From positions 1 to 60,050 of the forward strand of contig NZ_CALIAV010000019.1 of NCBI RefSeq assembly GCF_938045625.1: DNA of 60,050 nt, written 5' to 3'. The stretch is from an uncultured Campylobacter sp. GTDB lineage: Bacteria; Campylobacterota; Campylobacteria; Campylobacterales; Campylobacteraceae. This document shows positions 36,235-45,366 of the stretch, piece after piece; positions within the stretch are counted from its first letter, which is position 1, and each line of letters opens with the position of its first letter. The position numbers and the translations under genes are program-made. The notes below the pieces were generated by a model. That model ran no database searches, was not told where the DNA came from, and saw only the letters and a program-made list of their open reading frames with translations.

Positions 36235-36992
36235 TAGACTGGAATACGACTGCCGCAGCGATTTATAGGCGTAAATTTGGAGCATTAAAAGGCGTGATAG
36301 ACGTTGATTTTACGCAGCTTGAGGGGCTTATCGGGATCGAAAAGCAAAAAGAAGAGCTCGTAGAAAATACGCGAAATTTTTTAGAAGGCAAGGGCGCAAA
36401 TCACGCGATACTGTGGGGCGCGCGAGGATGTGGTAAAAGTAGCCTGGTTAAGGCTGTTTTTACTAAATTTTACCCAGATGGCTTGCGGCTTATAGAGCTA
36501 AAAAACGACGAGCTAGAGATGATACCAGAGATCATTTACGAGATCAGGGATAGTAGCTTTAAATTTATCATTTTTTGCGATGATCTTAGCTTTGAGGCGG
36601 GGGACAGGAGCTATAAATTTTTAAAACCAGTGCTTGAAGGTTCGATCGAAAACGCGCCTAAAAACGTGTTAGTCTACGCCACATCAAACCGCCGCCACCT
36701 GATCAGCGAGCTAAAAAGCGACAACGATGGCGCGAAGGTCGGCGAGACGGAGCTGCACTATAGCGATGCGGTCGAGGAAAAGATCGCGCTTAGCGATAGA
36801 TTCGGGCTTTGGCTTAGCTTTTATCAGGGCAGCTTTACGGACTATCTAAAGATCGTGGATTTTTATTTTAAAGATTTCGTGGGCGATAGAGCCATGCTGC
36901 ACGAGCTAGCTAAGCAATACGCACAGCTTCGCGCTAGCCGCTCGGGACGCACCGCGAGGCAGTTTTATCTAAGCTATAAAGATAAAATTTGA
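36231..36992 (+). CDS. DUF815-family AAA ATPase
   Basis: A 253-aa P-loop ATPase. Walker A GARGCGKSS is near residues 63-71 (in HAILWGARGCGKSSLVKAV), Walker B is IIFCDDLSFE, and an arginine-bearing NVLVYATSNRRHLI stretch acts as sensor region. The N-terminal LIGIEKQKEELVENTRNFLEGKGANH is characteristic of DUF815. The biochemical role is unknown. It overlaps mfd by 4 bp and shares a base with the next gene, as in C. jejuni where the equivalents are also adjacent. Confidence 0.9.
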   Translation: MIDWNTTAAAIYRRKFGALKGVIDVDFTQLEGLIGIEKQKEELVENTRNFLEGKGANHAILWGARGCGKSSLVKAVFTKFYPDGLRLIELKNDELEMIPEIIYEIRDSSFKFIIFCDDLSFEAGDRSYKFLKPVLEGSIENAPKNVLVYATSNRRHLISELKSDNDGAKVGETELHYSDAVEEKIALSDRFGLWLSFYQGSFTDYLKIVDFYFKDFVGDRAMLHELAKQYAQLRASRSGRTARQFYLSYKDKI

Positions 36993-37807
36993 TGGCAAAT
37001 TTAACTAGAGTGGGATTTGTCGGCGACATCGTCGGACGCGCGGGACGAAGCGCGGTGATGCAAAATTTGCCCAAATTTAAGCGCGAGTTTGAGCTTGACT
37101 TTATCGTTGCAAACGCCGAAAACGCAAGCGGAGGCTTTGGCCTAACCGCAACCAACGCGCACGAGCTGCTAGACTGCGGTATCGACGCGATCACGGGCGG
37201 CAACCATAGCTTTGATAAAAAAGACGTAGTCGCGCTTATGGACGCCCTGCCTATCATCCGTCCGTATAACCACTTCGCGGGTACGGCCGGGCGCGGCGCG
37301 ATAAATTTGAGTAAAGAGAGCAAGAGTCTGAGCGTGGTAAATTTGATGGGGCACTACGGCTTGCCGCATACGAATAACGCCTTTTTGGAGGCTGAGCGCG
37401 CGCTAGGGGAGTGCGAGAGCGAAAATATCCTCATAGACTTTCACGCCGAGGCCACGAGCGAGAAAAATGCGTTTTTTAGGCTATTTTGCGGGCGAGTGGG
37501 AGCCATAGCCGGCACTCACACGCACGTGGGCACCGATGATCTTCAAATTTTAAACGGTACCGCATACGTGAGTGACGTCGGGCTTAGCGGGGCGTTTGAC
37601 GGCGTCATCGGCATGGACGCGGAAGCACCCGTAAAGAGCTTTTTAACGGGGCTCAAGCACTCGTTTAAGGTAAATGAAAAATGCAGGCGGATTTTTCAAA
37701 TGGTCGTGTTTGAATTTGACGGCGGACACTGCACGGATGCCTTTAAGGTCCGCGTGATAGACGGAGTTAGCGAGCCCTTGGTACAGCGAGCGGTTAAATT
37801 TATATAA
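36992..37807 (+). CDS. YmdB-family metallophosphoesterase
   Basis: A 271-aa enzyme of the YmdB/TIGR00282 type, which hydrolyses 2',3'-cyclic nucleotides in Bacillus. The metal ligands are visible: GDIVGRAGR, NAENASGGFG, ITGGNHSFDK and GTHTHVGTDD. I chose the ATG at 36992, which shares a base with the previous stop codon, over the TTG one codon upstream. The physiological substrate here is unknown. Confidence 0.9.
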   Translation: MANLTRVGFVGDIVGRAGRSAVMQNLPKFKREFELDFIVANAENASGGFGLTATNAHELLDCGIDAITGGNHSFDKKDVVALMDALPIIRPYNHFAGTAGRGAINLSKESKSLSVVNLMGHYGLPHTNNAFLEAERALGECESENILIDFHAEATSEKNAFFRLFCGRVGAIAGTHTHVGTDDLQILNGTAYVSDVGLSGAFDGVIGMDAEAPVKSFLTGLKHSFKVNEKCRRIFQMVVFEFDGGHCTDAFKVRVIDGVSEPLVQRAVKFI

Positions 37808-37872
37808 ACGAGTTCAAATTTGAGCAAGAGTCGCACGCTAAATTTGCTAATAAACAAAGAAAAAGGAAAACT

Positions 37873-38541
37873 ATGGATAGCACGCAGCTTTTTTTGGCGC
37901 TAAAAAACGCGGGCGTAAAGGCTGACGCGAACGGCCCTCTGTGGTGGCCAAATGCGGGCACTTTCGAGGTCGTGGTCGGCGCCGTCTTGATACAAAATAC
38001 CAACTGGAAAAACGCCGATAAAGCACTAAATAATCTAAAAAACGCAAATTTGATGAGCGTGGAAAGTATCGTAAAAACGCCAGTGGCCGAGCTGGCCCTG
38101 CTAATAAAACCTAGCGGCTTTTATAACACCAAGGCAAAACGCCTAAAAACGCTTTGCGATGCGATTTTTAAAAAATTCGGCGATTTTGAAAATTTCAAAG
38201 AAAACGTAAGCCGCGAGTGGCTACTTGGCGTCAAAGGCATCGGCGCGGAGACCTGCGACGCGGTGCTTTGCTATGCGTGCGGACGCGACGTGATGGTCGT
38301 AGATAGCTACGCTTTACGGATTTTGAGCTTTTTGGGGTACGAGTTTGAAAGCTACGACGAGGCGCAGGAGTGGCTGGGGGGCGTAGATAGCGAGAAAATT
38401 TGCAAAGCCTACGGACGCGAGCTAGAGATGAATGAAATTTACGCCAAATTTCACGGCAAGATAGTGGAGTTTTGCAAGGCGCACTTTAACGGAAAGAGGC
38501 TTGACGAAGCAGGTGAAGAGATACTAAAATCCATAAAATAG
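37873..38541 (+). CDS. magIII: 3-methyladenine DNA glycosylase, MagIII type
   Basis: A 222-aa member of the endonuclease III superfamily that matches Helicobacter MagIII closely: LWWPNAGTFEVVVGAVLIQNT near 23-43, PSGFYNTKAKRL at 80-91, the helix-hairpin-helix GVKGIGAETCDAVLCYA at 119-135, and catalytic Asp144 in MVVDSYALRIL. The four-Cys iron-sulfur cluster of Nth is absent, as in MagIII. It should remove alkylated bases such as 3-methyladenine. It has its own gap of 65 bp after the phosphoesterase gene and AAAAGGAAAA before ATG. Confidence 0.88.
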   Translation: MDSTQLFLALKNAGVKADANGPLWWPNAGTFEVVVGAVLIQNTNWKNADKALNNLKNANLMSVESIVKTPVAELALLIKPSGFYNTKAKRLKTLCDAIFKKFGDFENFKENVSREWLLGVKGIGAETCDAVLCYACGRDVMVVDSYALRILSFLGYEFESYDEAQEWLGGVDSEKICKAYGRELEMNEIYAKFHGKIVEFCKAHFNGKRLDEAGEEILKSIK

Positions 38542-38549
38542 GAGCAAAG

Positions 38550-39635
38550 ATGAAGATAAATTTTATAAATTTACAAGCTCAGTATCAAAAATACAAAAAC
38601 GAAATCGACGAGCAGATCAAAGAGGTGCTAGATAGCTCGGTCTATATCGGCGGCAAGGTCGGCGAGCTGGAGGAAAATCTGGCTAAATTTAGCGGCGCAA
38701 AGCACGCGGTAGCTTGCAGTAGCGGCACGGACGCGTTACTACTTGCCTTTATGGCGCTTGATATAAAGCCCGGCGACGAGGTCATCACGACGCCTTTTAC
38801 CTTTATTGCGACGGCCGAGATGATAGCTTTTTTGGGCGCAAAGCCCGTGTTCGTCGATATTGACGAAAAGACGTATAATATCGATCCAAATTTGATCGAG
38901 GCAAAGATCACGCCAAAGACCAAGGCTATCGTGCCGGTGTCGCTTTTTGGGCAGGCGGCCGATATGGCGGCGATAAACGCCATCGCGCAAAAGCACAGCC
39001 TAACGGTCATCGAGGATGCTGCGCAAAGTTTTGGTGCGAGCCAAAACGGCGTAAAATCCTGCAATCTCTCGCGCATCGCTACGACCTCGTTTTTCCCGGC
39101 TAAGCCGCTTGGTTGCTACGGCGACGGAGGCGCGATATTTACGAACGACGACGCCCTGAACGAAAAAATGCGCATCCTGCTAAATCACGGCCAGTCCGAG
39201 CGCTACATCCACAAATACGTCGGCATAAACGGCAGACTCGACGCCATCCAGGCGGGCATTTTAAACGTCAAGCTAAAATACCTTGACGCCGAAATCGCAA
39301 AACGACAAGAGGTCGCGGCGAGATATACTAGCGAGCTAAAGGGCGTCGTAGCGCCTTTCGTTGCGGAGGGTAACGTCTCGGCGTGGGCGCAGTACTGCAT
39401 CCGCGTAAAAGATAGGGCAAAGATGCTAGAAATCTGCGCGCAAAAAGGCGTGCCGACGGGAGTTTATTACCCCGTGCCGCTGCATTTGCAAGAGGTGTTT
39501 GGCTATCTTGGCTACAAGCGGGGAGATTTTGTCGTGAGCGAGGCTGTAGCGCAGGATATAATGGCGCTGCCGATGTCTGCGTTTGTGACCAAAGAGGAGC
39601 AAGACTACGTCATCGAGGTTATAAATAATGCTTAA
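38550..39635 (+). CDS. DegT/DnrJ/EryC1/StrS sugar aminotransferase
   Basis: A 361-aa PLP-dependent aminotransferase acting on a keto nucleotide sugar. The PLP-binding Lys185 is in SFFPAKPLGCYGDGGAI and Asp156 in VIEDAAQSFGA; the SSGTDALLLAFMALDIKPGDEV stretch binds phosphate. The sequence is closest in pattern to WbpE/WlbC types that make UDP-3-amino sugars. It overlaps the next oxidoreductase gene by 8 bp, and that pairing (dehydrogenase plus aminotransferase) is standard for diacetamido-uronic acid routes. The final sugar is not determined by these two genes. Confidence 0.88.
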   Translation: MKINFINLQAQYQKYKNEIDEQIKEVLDSSVYIGGKVGELEENLAKFSGAKHAVACSSGTDALLLAFMALDIKPGDEVITTPFTFIATAEMIAFLGAKPVFVDIDEKTYNIDPNLIEAKITPKTKAIVPVSLFGQAADMAAINAIAQKHSLTVIEDAAQSFGASQNGVKSCNLSRIATTSFFPAKPLGCYGDGGAIFTNDDALNEKMRILLNHGQSERYIHKYVGINGRLDAIQAGILNVKLKYLDAEIAKRQEVAARYTSELKGVVAPFVAEGNVSAWAQYCIRVKDRAKMLEICAQKGVPTGVYYPVPLHLQEVFGYLGYKRGDFVVSEAVAQDIMALPMSAFVTKEEQDYVIEVINNA

Positions 39636-40521
39636 ATTTGCGCTCATAGGTCTTGGCGTCATGGGCAAAAATCATTACCGCACGCTGCAAAACGTCGCTG
39701 GCGTGCAGATAGTCGCTCTTTGCGATCCGTTTTGCAAGGAAAATTTTGCGCATAAAGTTTATGCTGATCTTGACGAGATGCTAGAGAGCGAAAATCTAGA
39801 CGCCGCCATCATCGCTACGCCAACCTCGCTACATAAAGAAGCGGCGCTAAAATGCATGCAAAAGGGGCTAAATTTGCTCATCGAAAAGCCCGTTTGCGCA
39901 AATGTCGCGGACGCTCAAATTTTACTAGAGGAAGCTAAGCGGCGAGATATAAAAGTAGCAGTCGGGCACGTTGAGCGCTTTAATCCCGCGATCACGGCGC
40001 TAAAAAAAGAGCTTGAAAACGAGGAAATTTACAGCGCACAAATAACTAGAAACGCGCCATTTCCGCAGCGAATCACGGACGTGGGGATACTGGCTGACTT
40101 AGCGGTGCACGACATAGATCTTATTAGATTTTTAAGCGGCAAAGAGATAAAAATCGCGGATATAAAAAGCTCGCGCAAAATCCACGCCAAATTTGAAGAT
40201 AATGCGGTTTTGTCGTTTGAGCTTGAGGGCGAGATAACGGCTCTCATCGCCACTAGCTGGCTTGCGCATAGACGCAAAAGAAAGGTCGAGGTCGCTTGCA
40301 AAGGGGCGGTTTACGAGGCTGATTTGCTAAATCAGAGCCTTGTTAAATTTAGCGAATTTGACGCAAGCGCGTGCAAAATGCAAAATATATTCGTCAAAAG
40401 AACCGATCCGCTAACAAGCGAGCTAGAGGACTTCGTGCGTCTTTTAGGCGACAAGAAAAGCGTGGGCGCTAGCATAGAAGACAGCTTAAAAACGCTAAAA
40501 ATCATAGAGAGTGCGAGCTAA
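39628..40521 (+). CDS. Gfo/Idh/MocA-family oxidoreductase
   Basis: A 297-aa NAD(P)-dependent dehydrogenase. The Rossmann motif GLGVMGKNHYRTL is at residues 8-20, followed by AAIIATPTSLHKEAAL, LLIEKPVC (EKP motif, Lys conserved) and GHVERFNPAI. The C-terminal half forms the usual sheet for sugar binding. Together with the overlapping aminotransferase it could oxidise the 3-position of a UDP-sugar uronic acid (WbpB/WlbA role). An inositol-type substrate is less likely given the partner gene. Confidence 0.87.
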   Translation: MLKFALIGLGVMGKNHYRTLQNVAGVQIVALCDPFCKENFAHKVYADLDEMLESENLDAAIIATPTSLHKEAALKCMQKGLNLLIEKPVCANVADAQILLEEAKRRDIKVAVGHVERFNPAITALKKELENEEIYSAQITRNAPFPQRITDVGILADLAVHDIDLIRFLSGKEIKIADIKSSRKIHAKFEDNAVLSFELEGEITALIATSWLAHRRKRKVEVACKGAVYEADLLNQSLVKFSEFDASACKMQNIFVKRTDPLTSELEDFVRLLGDKKSVGASIEDSLKTLKIIESAS

Positions 40522-40622
40522 ATTTTAGGCTGAAATATAAAAGAAAATTTATTTTTTTATATTTTATTTATATTTATGGAAAAAGAAGTTATTATTACAC
40601 GATTTTTTCAAAAGGAGTCTAA

Positions 40623-41534
40623 ATGATATACGAAAACATTGTCCAAACCATCGGCAAAACGCCGATCGTAAAGATAAATAGCGTGCACGAAGAGGGCATG
40701 GCTGAAATTTACGCTAAGCTTGAGTTTTTTAACCCGGGCGGATCGGTAAAAGATAGAATCGCCGCAAATATGATCCTAGGTATGCAAAAAGAGGGCGCGC
40801 TAAAAAAAGGCGACGTCATCGTGGAGCCAACTAGCGGCAATACCGGCATAGGCGCGGCTATGGTCGGCGCGGCGCTAGGATATAAGGTCGTGCTAGTGAT
40901 GCCTGAGACTATGAGTATAGAAAGGCGCAAACTACAAAAGGCTTACGGAGCGGAGCTCGTGCTAACCGAGGGTGCAAAGGGCATGAAAGGCGCGATCGAA
41001 AAAGCAAACGAGCTCGTGCGCGAAAAGGGCTACGTGATGTTAAGCCAGTTTGAAAATAAATTTAACCCACAGGCTCACGAGCTAACTACGGCGAACGAGA
41101 TCATGGATGATTTTAAAGAGCTTGACGCGTTTGTGGCGGGTGTAGGCACTGGCGGCACGCTAAGCGGCGCAGCAAGAGCGCTAAAAGCAAACGGCTATAA
41201 AACTAAAATCGTCGCCGTCGAGCCAAACGACTCCGCCGTGATCTCCGGCGAAAAGCCCGGACCTCACAAGATCCAAGGCATCGGCGCGGGCTTTATCCCA
41301 GCTACGCTTGATACCGCCTATATCGACGAGATAGAGCGCGTGGATAACGATGAGGCCTTTGAGGCGGCTAGAAAGCTGGCTAAAGAGGAAGGTATCTTGC
41401 TAGGTATCTCTGGCGGCGCGGCTCTGGCGGCTGCAGTAAAAGTCGCAAAGAGACTAGGCAAGGGTAAAAAGGTGCTTTTCGTAGCTCCCGATAACGGCGA
41501 GAGATATCTCAGCACTCCGCTTTACGAGGCGTGA
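40623..41534 (+). CDS. cysK: Cysteine synthase A (O-acetylserine sulfhydrylase)
   Basis: A 303-aa PLP enzyme forming cysteine from O-acetylserine and sulfide. PLP Lys43 lies in FNPGGSVKDRIAANM; the substrate loop EPTSGNTGIGAAM and the GVGTGGTLSGAAR phosphate loop are intact, and GISGGAALAAA closes the active site. A separate promoter is likely in the 100-bp AT-rich gap upstream (TATTAT near 40590), and AAAGGAG precedes ATG. cysE starts 1 bp after it, so the two steps of cysteine synthesis are one operon. Confidence 0.96.
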   Translation: MIYENIVQTIGKTPIVKINSVHEEGMAEIYAKLEFFNPGGSVKDRIAANMILGMQKEGALKKGDVIVEPTSGNTGIGAAMVGAALGYKVVLVMPETMSIERRKLQKAYGAELVLTEGAKGMKGAIEKANELVREKGYVMLSQFENKFNPQAHELTTANEIMDDFKELDAFVAGVGTGGTLSGAARALKANGYKTKIVAVEPNDSAVISGEKPGPHKIQGIGAGFIPATLDTAYIDEIERVDNDEAFEAARKLAKEEGILLGISGGAALAAAVKVAKRLGKGKKVLFVAPDNGERYLSTPLYEA

Positions 41535-41535
41535 G

Positions 41536-42081
41536 TTGGGCTTTATCGCTGAGATAAACGAGCTAGTCGCAACCGTACGCGAGAAAGACCCCTCGGTGGT
41601 CTCGTGCTGCTACGGGGCTATCCTTGTAAACACTCCAGGCATCCACGCCGTCGTTTTTCATAGGGTAGCGCACTTTTTACACGTTAAAAACTGGCGATTT
41701 ACGGCGCGCTTTGTCTCGCAGATGTCGCGTTTTTTAACTGGCATCGAGATACATCCGGGCGCCAAGATCGGTAGGCGGCTTTTTATCGATCACGGCATGG
41801 GCGTAGTTATCGGCGAGACGGCTGAGGTGGGCGACGATGTACTGATCTATCATCAAGTAACTCTGGGCGGTACGGGCAAAGAGTGCTGTAAGCGCCATCC
41901 TACCGTAAAAAACGGCGTCACGATAGCAACCGGTGCAAAGGTGCTAGGGAACATCCTAATCGGCGAAAACGCAAAAATCGGCGCAAACTCCGTCGTACTA
42001 AAAAACGTGCCGGATAACGCTACTGTTGTAGGCATCCCCGCTAGGATCGTGCGGATAAACGGCGAGCGAGTCGGCGAGTAG
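41536..42081 (+). CDS. cysE: Serine O-acetyltransferase
   Basis: A 181-aa hexapeptide-repeat acetyltransferase. The catalytic part is clear: GIEIHPGAKIGRRLFIDHGMGVVIGETAEVGDDVLIYHQVTLGGTG, with the conserved His and Asp, then several left-handed beta-helix turns. It is shorter than E. coli CysE (273 aa) because most of the N-terminal helical domain is missing, as in other Campylobacterota. No ATG is in frame near the start; TTG at 41536 directly follows the cysK stop, so translation is probably coupled to cysK. Confidence 0.95.
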   Translation: MGFIAEINELVATVREKDPSVVSCCYGAILVNTPGIHAVVFHRVAHFLHVKNWRFTARFVSQMSRFLTGIEIHPGAKIGRRLFIDHGMGVVIGETAEVGDDVLIYHQVTLGGTGKECCKRHPTVKNGVTIATGAKVLGNILIGENAKIGANSVVLKNVPDNATVVGIPARIVRINGERVGE

Positions 42082-42203
42082 GTCAAATTTGCGCCGACTC
42101 AAACTTTTTTATTTCATCAAATTTTAAAATTTAATAAACGGTGAGAGTTAAATTCGGCAAATTTAATTTGGGCAGTAAAATTTGCAGCAAATTTGAGCTA
42201 AAT

Positions 42204-43139
42204 TTACTCCTCAAATATCGGAAGTTTAGGTTCTTTTGCTTTTTGTGTTTTACTGCCGATATTTAAATTTTGCGCATCATTCGCGGCGCTCAAATTTTTA
42301 TTATCATCAAATTTATCAGCCTGCACAGCGTCGTCAAATTTGACCGGCTCGCCGGCTTCATTCGTCGTGATTTTTAGTCGTTTCATTGTCTTGGCTGATT
42401 TACTAAATTCTATTAGATCCTCGGTTGTCTTCACTTCGCTTGGGAGCTTTTGTAGGGAGTGTTTAAAAATTTCAGCAGCCGCGATAGCGTCGCTTAGGGC
42501 TCTGTGGTGGGTATTGTCGATACCTAAAAGTTCTTTTAGCGTGCCTAGACCGTATTTTGGCGAGGCTATGGTGCGGCGGGCTAGATCGATCGTGCAGAGC
42601 TTGCGGTTTAGTAGCTCGCCGTATCCTAGCGCCTCCAGCGTCGCGCTGATAAAGCCGTAGTCGAAACGAACATTGTGTGCCACAAAAACGCTCTGACCTA
42701 GAAAAACCTTAAACTGCTCCATGACGAAGGCAAGGCTTGGCGCGTTTTTTAGGTGTTCTGCGGTGATGCCGGTTAGTTCGCTGATATTTTCCGGGACGTA
42801 GGGTGCGTGCACGAATGTTTCAAATTTGCCGATTATTTCGCCATTTTGTAGCTTTAGCGCGCCGATTTCTATGATCTGGCCGCTATTTATGCCGCCGCTA
42901 GTTTCTATATCTACGACGCAAAAAATTTGATCTTTTATCTCTTTGCGACGTGTTTTTAGCTCGATTTGGTTTTTTTCGGTGCGGGCTATGTCAAGCCCCA
43001 GCGCGCGCCACATCTGCACGTCGCGAACATCAAAAAGCTCGGCATATTCGTCCATTTGCTTAGTTGCGGCGACGAAGTCCGCGTAGGCTACGTTTCGCTT
43101 GGCGATGACGGCTAGTAAATTTTCAAAATCCTGGTTCAA
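42204..43139 (-). CDS. 3'-5' exonuclease, DnaQ-like
   Basis: A 311-aa DEDDh exonuclease. Exo I is FCVVDIETSGGINSGQIIEIGAL, Exo II is FVAHNVRFDYGFISATLE, and Exo III is HHRALSDAIAAAEIF. About 75 residues precede the nuclease domain and a 60-residue charged, Asn-rich tail follows it. It may be the proofreading epsilon subunit of DNA polymerase III or a related repair nuclease. It overlaps rpe by 4 bp on the same strand, as in C. jejuni. Confidence 0.88.
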   Translation of the reverse strand: MNQDFENLLAVIAKRNVAYADFVAATKQMDEYAELFDVRDVQMWRALGLDIARTEKNQIELKTRRKEIKDQIFCVVDIETSGGINSGQIIEIGALKLQNGEIIGKFETFVHAPYVPENISELTGITAEHLKNAPSLAFVMEQFKVFLGQSVFVAHNVRFDYGFISATLEALGYGELLNRKLCTIDLARRTIASPKYGLGTLKELLGIDNTHHRALSDAIAAAEIFKHSLQKLPSEVKTTEDLIEFSKSAKTMKRLKITTNEAGEPVKFDDAVQADKFDDNKNLSAANDAQNLNIGSKTQKAKEPKLPIFEE

Positions 43140-43783
43140 AACTCGAGCTTTAGCGAGCGGATAGAGTGCTCGTATGAATTTGACGAAAATATATAACTGC
43201 CCGCCACGACGATATCCACGCCCGCTTCATCTAGCTGTGCGACGTTTAGCCCTGTCACGCCGCCGTCGACTTCGATCATGCATTTAGCGTTTTTACGCTC
43301 GATCATTTCGCGTAGGCTGCGGGCTTTTTCGAGTACGGAAGGTATAAATTTTTGCCCGCCAAAGCCGGGATTTACGCTCATTAGCAGCACCATGTCGACT
43401 TCGTTTACGATGTGCTCGATCGCCCAGACTGGAGTATGCGGGTTTAGTACGATCGCAGGCCCCGTGCCGTGGCTACGGATGTGATCGATTAGACGCAAAG
43501 GATGCTTTTCCTCCTCGATATGAAAGCTTAAAAATTTAGGCTTCAGAGGCAAAAAAAGATCGGCGAAAAATGTGTTGTTTTGAACCATCAGGTGTATATC
43601 TAGCGGCTTTGTGGCGGCCTTTGCTACGGCGTTTACTACCACCGGGCCGATGGTTAAATTTGGCACAAAATGCCCGTCCATCACGTCAACATGCACAAGA
43701 TCGGCGCCAGCCCCGCAGATTGCCTCGATCTCGGCTCTTAAATTTCCAAAATCAGCCGATAAAATACTCGGTGCTACGTACAT
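43136..43783 (-). CDS. rpe: Ribulose-phosphate 3-epimerase
   Basis: A 215-aa TIM-barrel enzyme of the pentose phosphate pathway. Family motifs are complete: APSILSADFGNL at the start, VHVDVMDGHFVPNLTIGP with the metal ligands, IHLMVQNN, MSVNPGFGGQKFIP, and EVDGGVTGLNVAQLDEAGVDIVVAGSYIF. The gene is 4 bp from full overlap with the DnaQ-like gene and lies 12 bp after the STAS/CheX-like gene. Confidence 0.97.
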   Translation of the reverse strand: MYVAPSILSADFGNLRAEIEAICGAGADLVHVDVMDGHFVPNLTIGPVVVNAVAKAATKPLDIHLMVQNNTFFADLFLPLKPKFLSFHIEEEKHPLRLIDHIRSHGTGPAIVLNPHTPVWAIEHIVNEVDMVLLMSVNPGFGGQKFIPSVLEKARSLREMIERKNAKCMIEVDGGVTGLNVAQLDEAGVDIVVAGSYIFSSNSYEHSIRSLKLEF

Positions 43784-43795
43784 TTTATTGTCCTT

Positions 43796-45154
43796 TTATT
43801 TACTTAGAAAAAATATCGCGTCCATGCCGTCTATATCGAGTCGCACGAGGGCGCCTTTGTTTTTTTTGTCTTCGTCTTTAATCTCTTCAAAAACATGCGG
43901 CAAGGTGAAATTTGATTCTATCTTTCGGCTCTTTAGCCATGCCTCGATGCGGTCTGAGATGACGCTAAGCAGGTCTGCATAGGCCTCGATCATGCTTGCT
44001 TCACCGCCTTCTTGGAGTAAAATTTTGCAGATACCACTAACGGCGTTTTTTTCGACGCAGAGGATAAATTTGGCGTTTATCTCGCCGTAAAACGCTACCG
44101 AGCCCATGCAAAATTTCTCCTCGTCGCAACTAAAATTTATTATCTCGGTACTCTTGCGAGAAATAGGCAAATTTGACAAAGACGCTAGTGTATCCATCAC
44201 TACTTTTAAGATATCCGGTAAAAGATCTATTAACTCTTTGGTTATGTTTTTGGGTTTTTCGTCTTCTATACTGCCGCCGCCTTCTATCGTCGCGTCGTCA
44301 TTGAAAAAATCCTGTATCGTATCATAAAGTAGTATCCCGCAGTCCTCTAAATCATGAAGCAAGGCTTTTGAGACGTTAGATTTTTTTAGTCCGCACATAG
44401 CTATAGTTGCGCCGCTATCGGCACACTCCATCGCAAGTTTAGCCAAAAAGGATACGCCGTGAATATTTATAAAACTTGATTTTTTCATATCAAAAACAAA
44501 AAATTTAAAGCCGATTTTTAGCGATTGCAGGAAACTTTTATAAGCGAATTTGTCTGCAAATTCCGAGTCGATAAAGCCGTTTATCTCGTAAACGACGACG
44601 TTTTCTTTAAGGGTAGTGGATAATTCTTTTTTGTTTGATTTTATGTCGGTCAGGCGGATGGCGCACTCAAAATCTTTATGTAAACGGTTAAATTCTTCCT
44701 CGTCTTTTGCGATAACCGGTTTGTATCCGCGCCCTGATAATGTTAGCGCAATCTGGCGTTTTTGCTCGGTATCGGCGTTAAAAACGATGATTTGTTTGTT
44801 TTCCGATTCAAACTTCCCCCAAAATAAAAGCGCAACGCTGAGCGTCTCAAAAAAAGATAAATTTAAAACGTCTTTAGACATTCTTTTTAGGGCTTTAAAT
44901 TTTATCTCATTGTAGTCGCAAAAGCCTATATCGGCGTCATTTTCCTTTGTTATTCTTGAGACGGATTCAAGGATTAGATTAAAGCCTACCTTGTTAAAAT
45001 AAACGGTATTTTTAAGCGATATTAGGATATGGCGCGGAGCTTTTTGGCGTAGATATTTTATATTTGCGTCGCTGATTTCGTATTTATCGATATCGCCGTC
45101 TAAAAAGCCGGAAGGATAAAATATAGCTACGTCGTCTTTAAAATCTAATCTCAT
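43796..45154 (-). CDS. Multidomain STAS / CheX-like protein (452 aa)
   Basis: A cytoplasmic protein with no membrane helix. Residues 1-110 look like a STAS domain (AIFYPSGFLDGD, ILISLKNTVYFNKVGFNLI). Residues 120-165 (QIIVFNADTEQKRQIALTLSGRGYKPVIA) resemble the first half of a receiver domain. Residues 183-285 form a second STAS domain (VVYEINGFIDSEFADKF, FFVFDMKKSSFINIHGVSFLAKL). Residues 303-452 match a CheX/CheC-like fold (DILKVVMDTLASL, then GSVAFYGEINAKFILCV), but the E-x2-N catalytic pair of these phosphatases is not visible; the matching helix reads IEAYADLLSVIS. It lies between rpmB and rpe; C. jejuni as I recall lacks it there. A signalling scaffold is a guess. Confidence 0.8.
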   Translation of the reverse strand: MRLDFKDDVAIFYPSGFLDGDIDKYEISDANIKYLRQKAPRHILISLKNTVYFNKVGFNLILESVSRITKENDADIGFCDYNEIKFKALKRMSKDVLNLSFFETLSVALLFWGKFESENKQIIVFNADTEQKRQIALTLSGRGYKPVIAKDEEEFNRLHKDFECAIRLTDIKSNKKELSTTLKENVVVYEINGFIDSEFADKFAYKSFLQSLKIGFKFFVFDMKKSSFINIHGVSFLAKLAMECADSGATIAMCGLKKSNVSKALLHDLEDCGILLYDTIQDFFNDDATIEGGGSIEDEKPKNITKELIDLLPDILKVVMDTLASLSNLPISRKSTEIINFSCDEEKFCMGSVAFYGEINAKFILCVEKNAVSGICKILLQEGGEASMIEAYADLLSVISDRIEAWLKSRKIESNFTLPHVFEEIKDEDKKNKGALVRLDIDGMDAIFFLSK

Positions 45155-45366
45155 AAGATAAAAGAATTTCCTAAAAAAATGATATTTTTTACGTAAATCG
45201 AGCCGGTAATTTTTTAAAATTTAACCGTGTTTAAATTTTGTTATTTTAGCTTTTTTATCCATAAATTCAGTTTAAAAACTAACGCGTTTGTAAAAGCGGC
45301 TTTAAGCTTTTATTTTGTTTATTTTGGATAAAATCAGCAGAAATTTTTATTTTTAAGGAAACAAAT

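Noticed and set aside
45155..45250. Possible sigma-28 promoter upstream of the STAS/CheX-like gene (CGATTT with TAAA upstream)
   Set aside because: Spacing between the TAAA and CGAT elements is about two bases too long and the GCCGAT box is interrupted.
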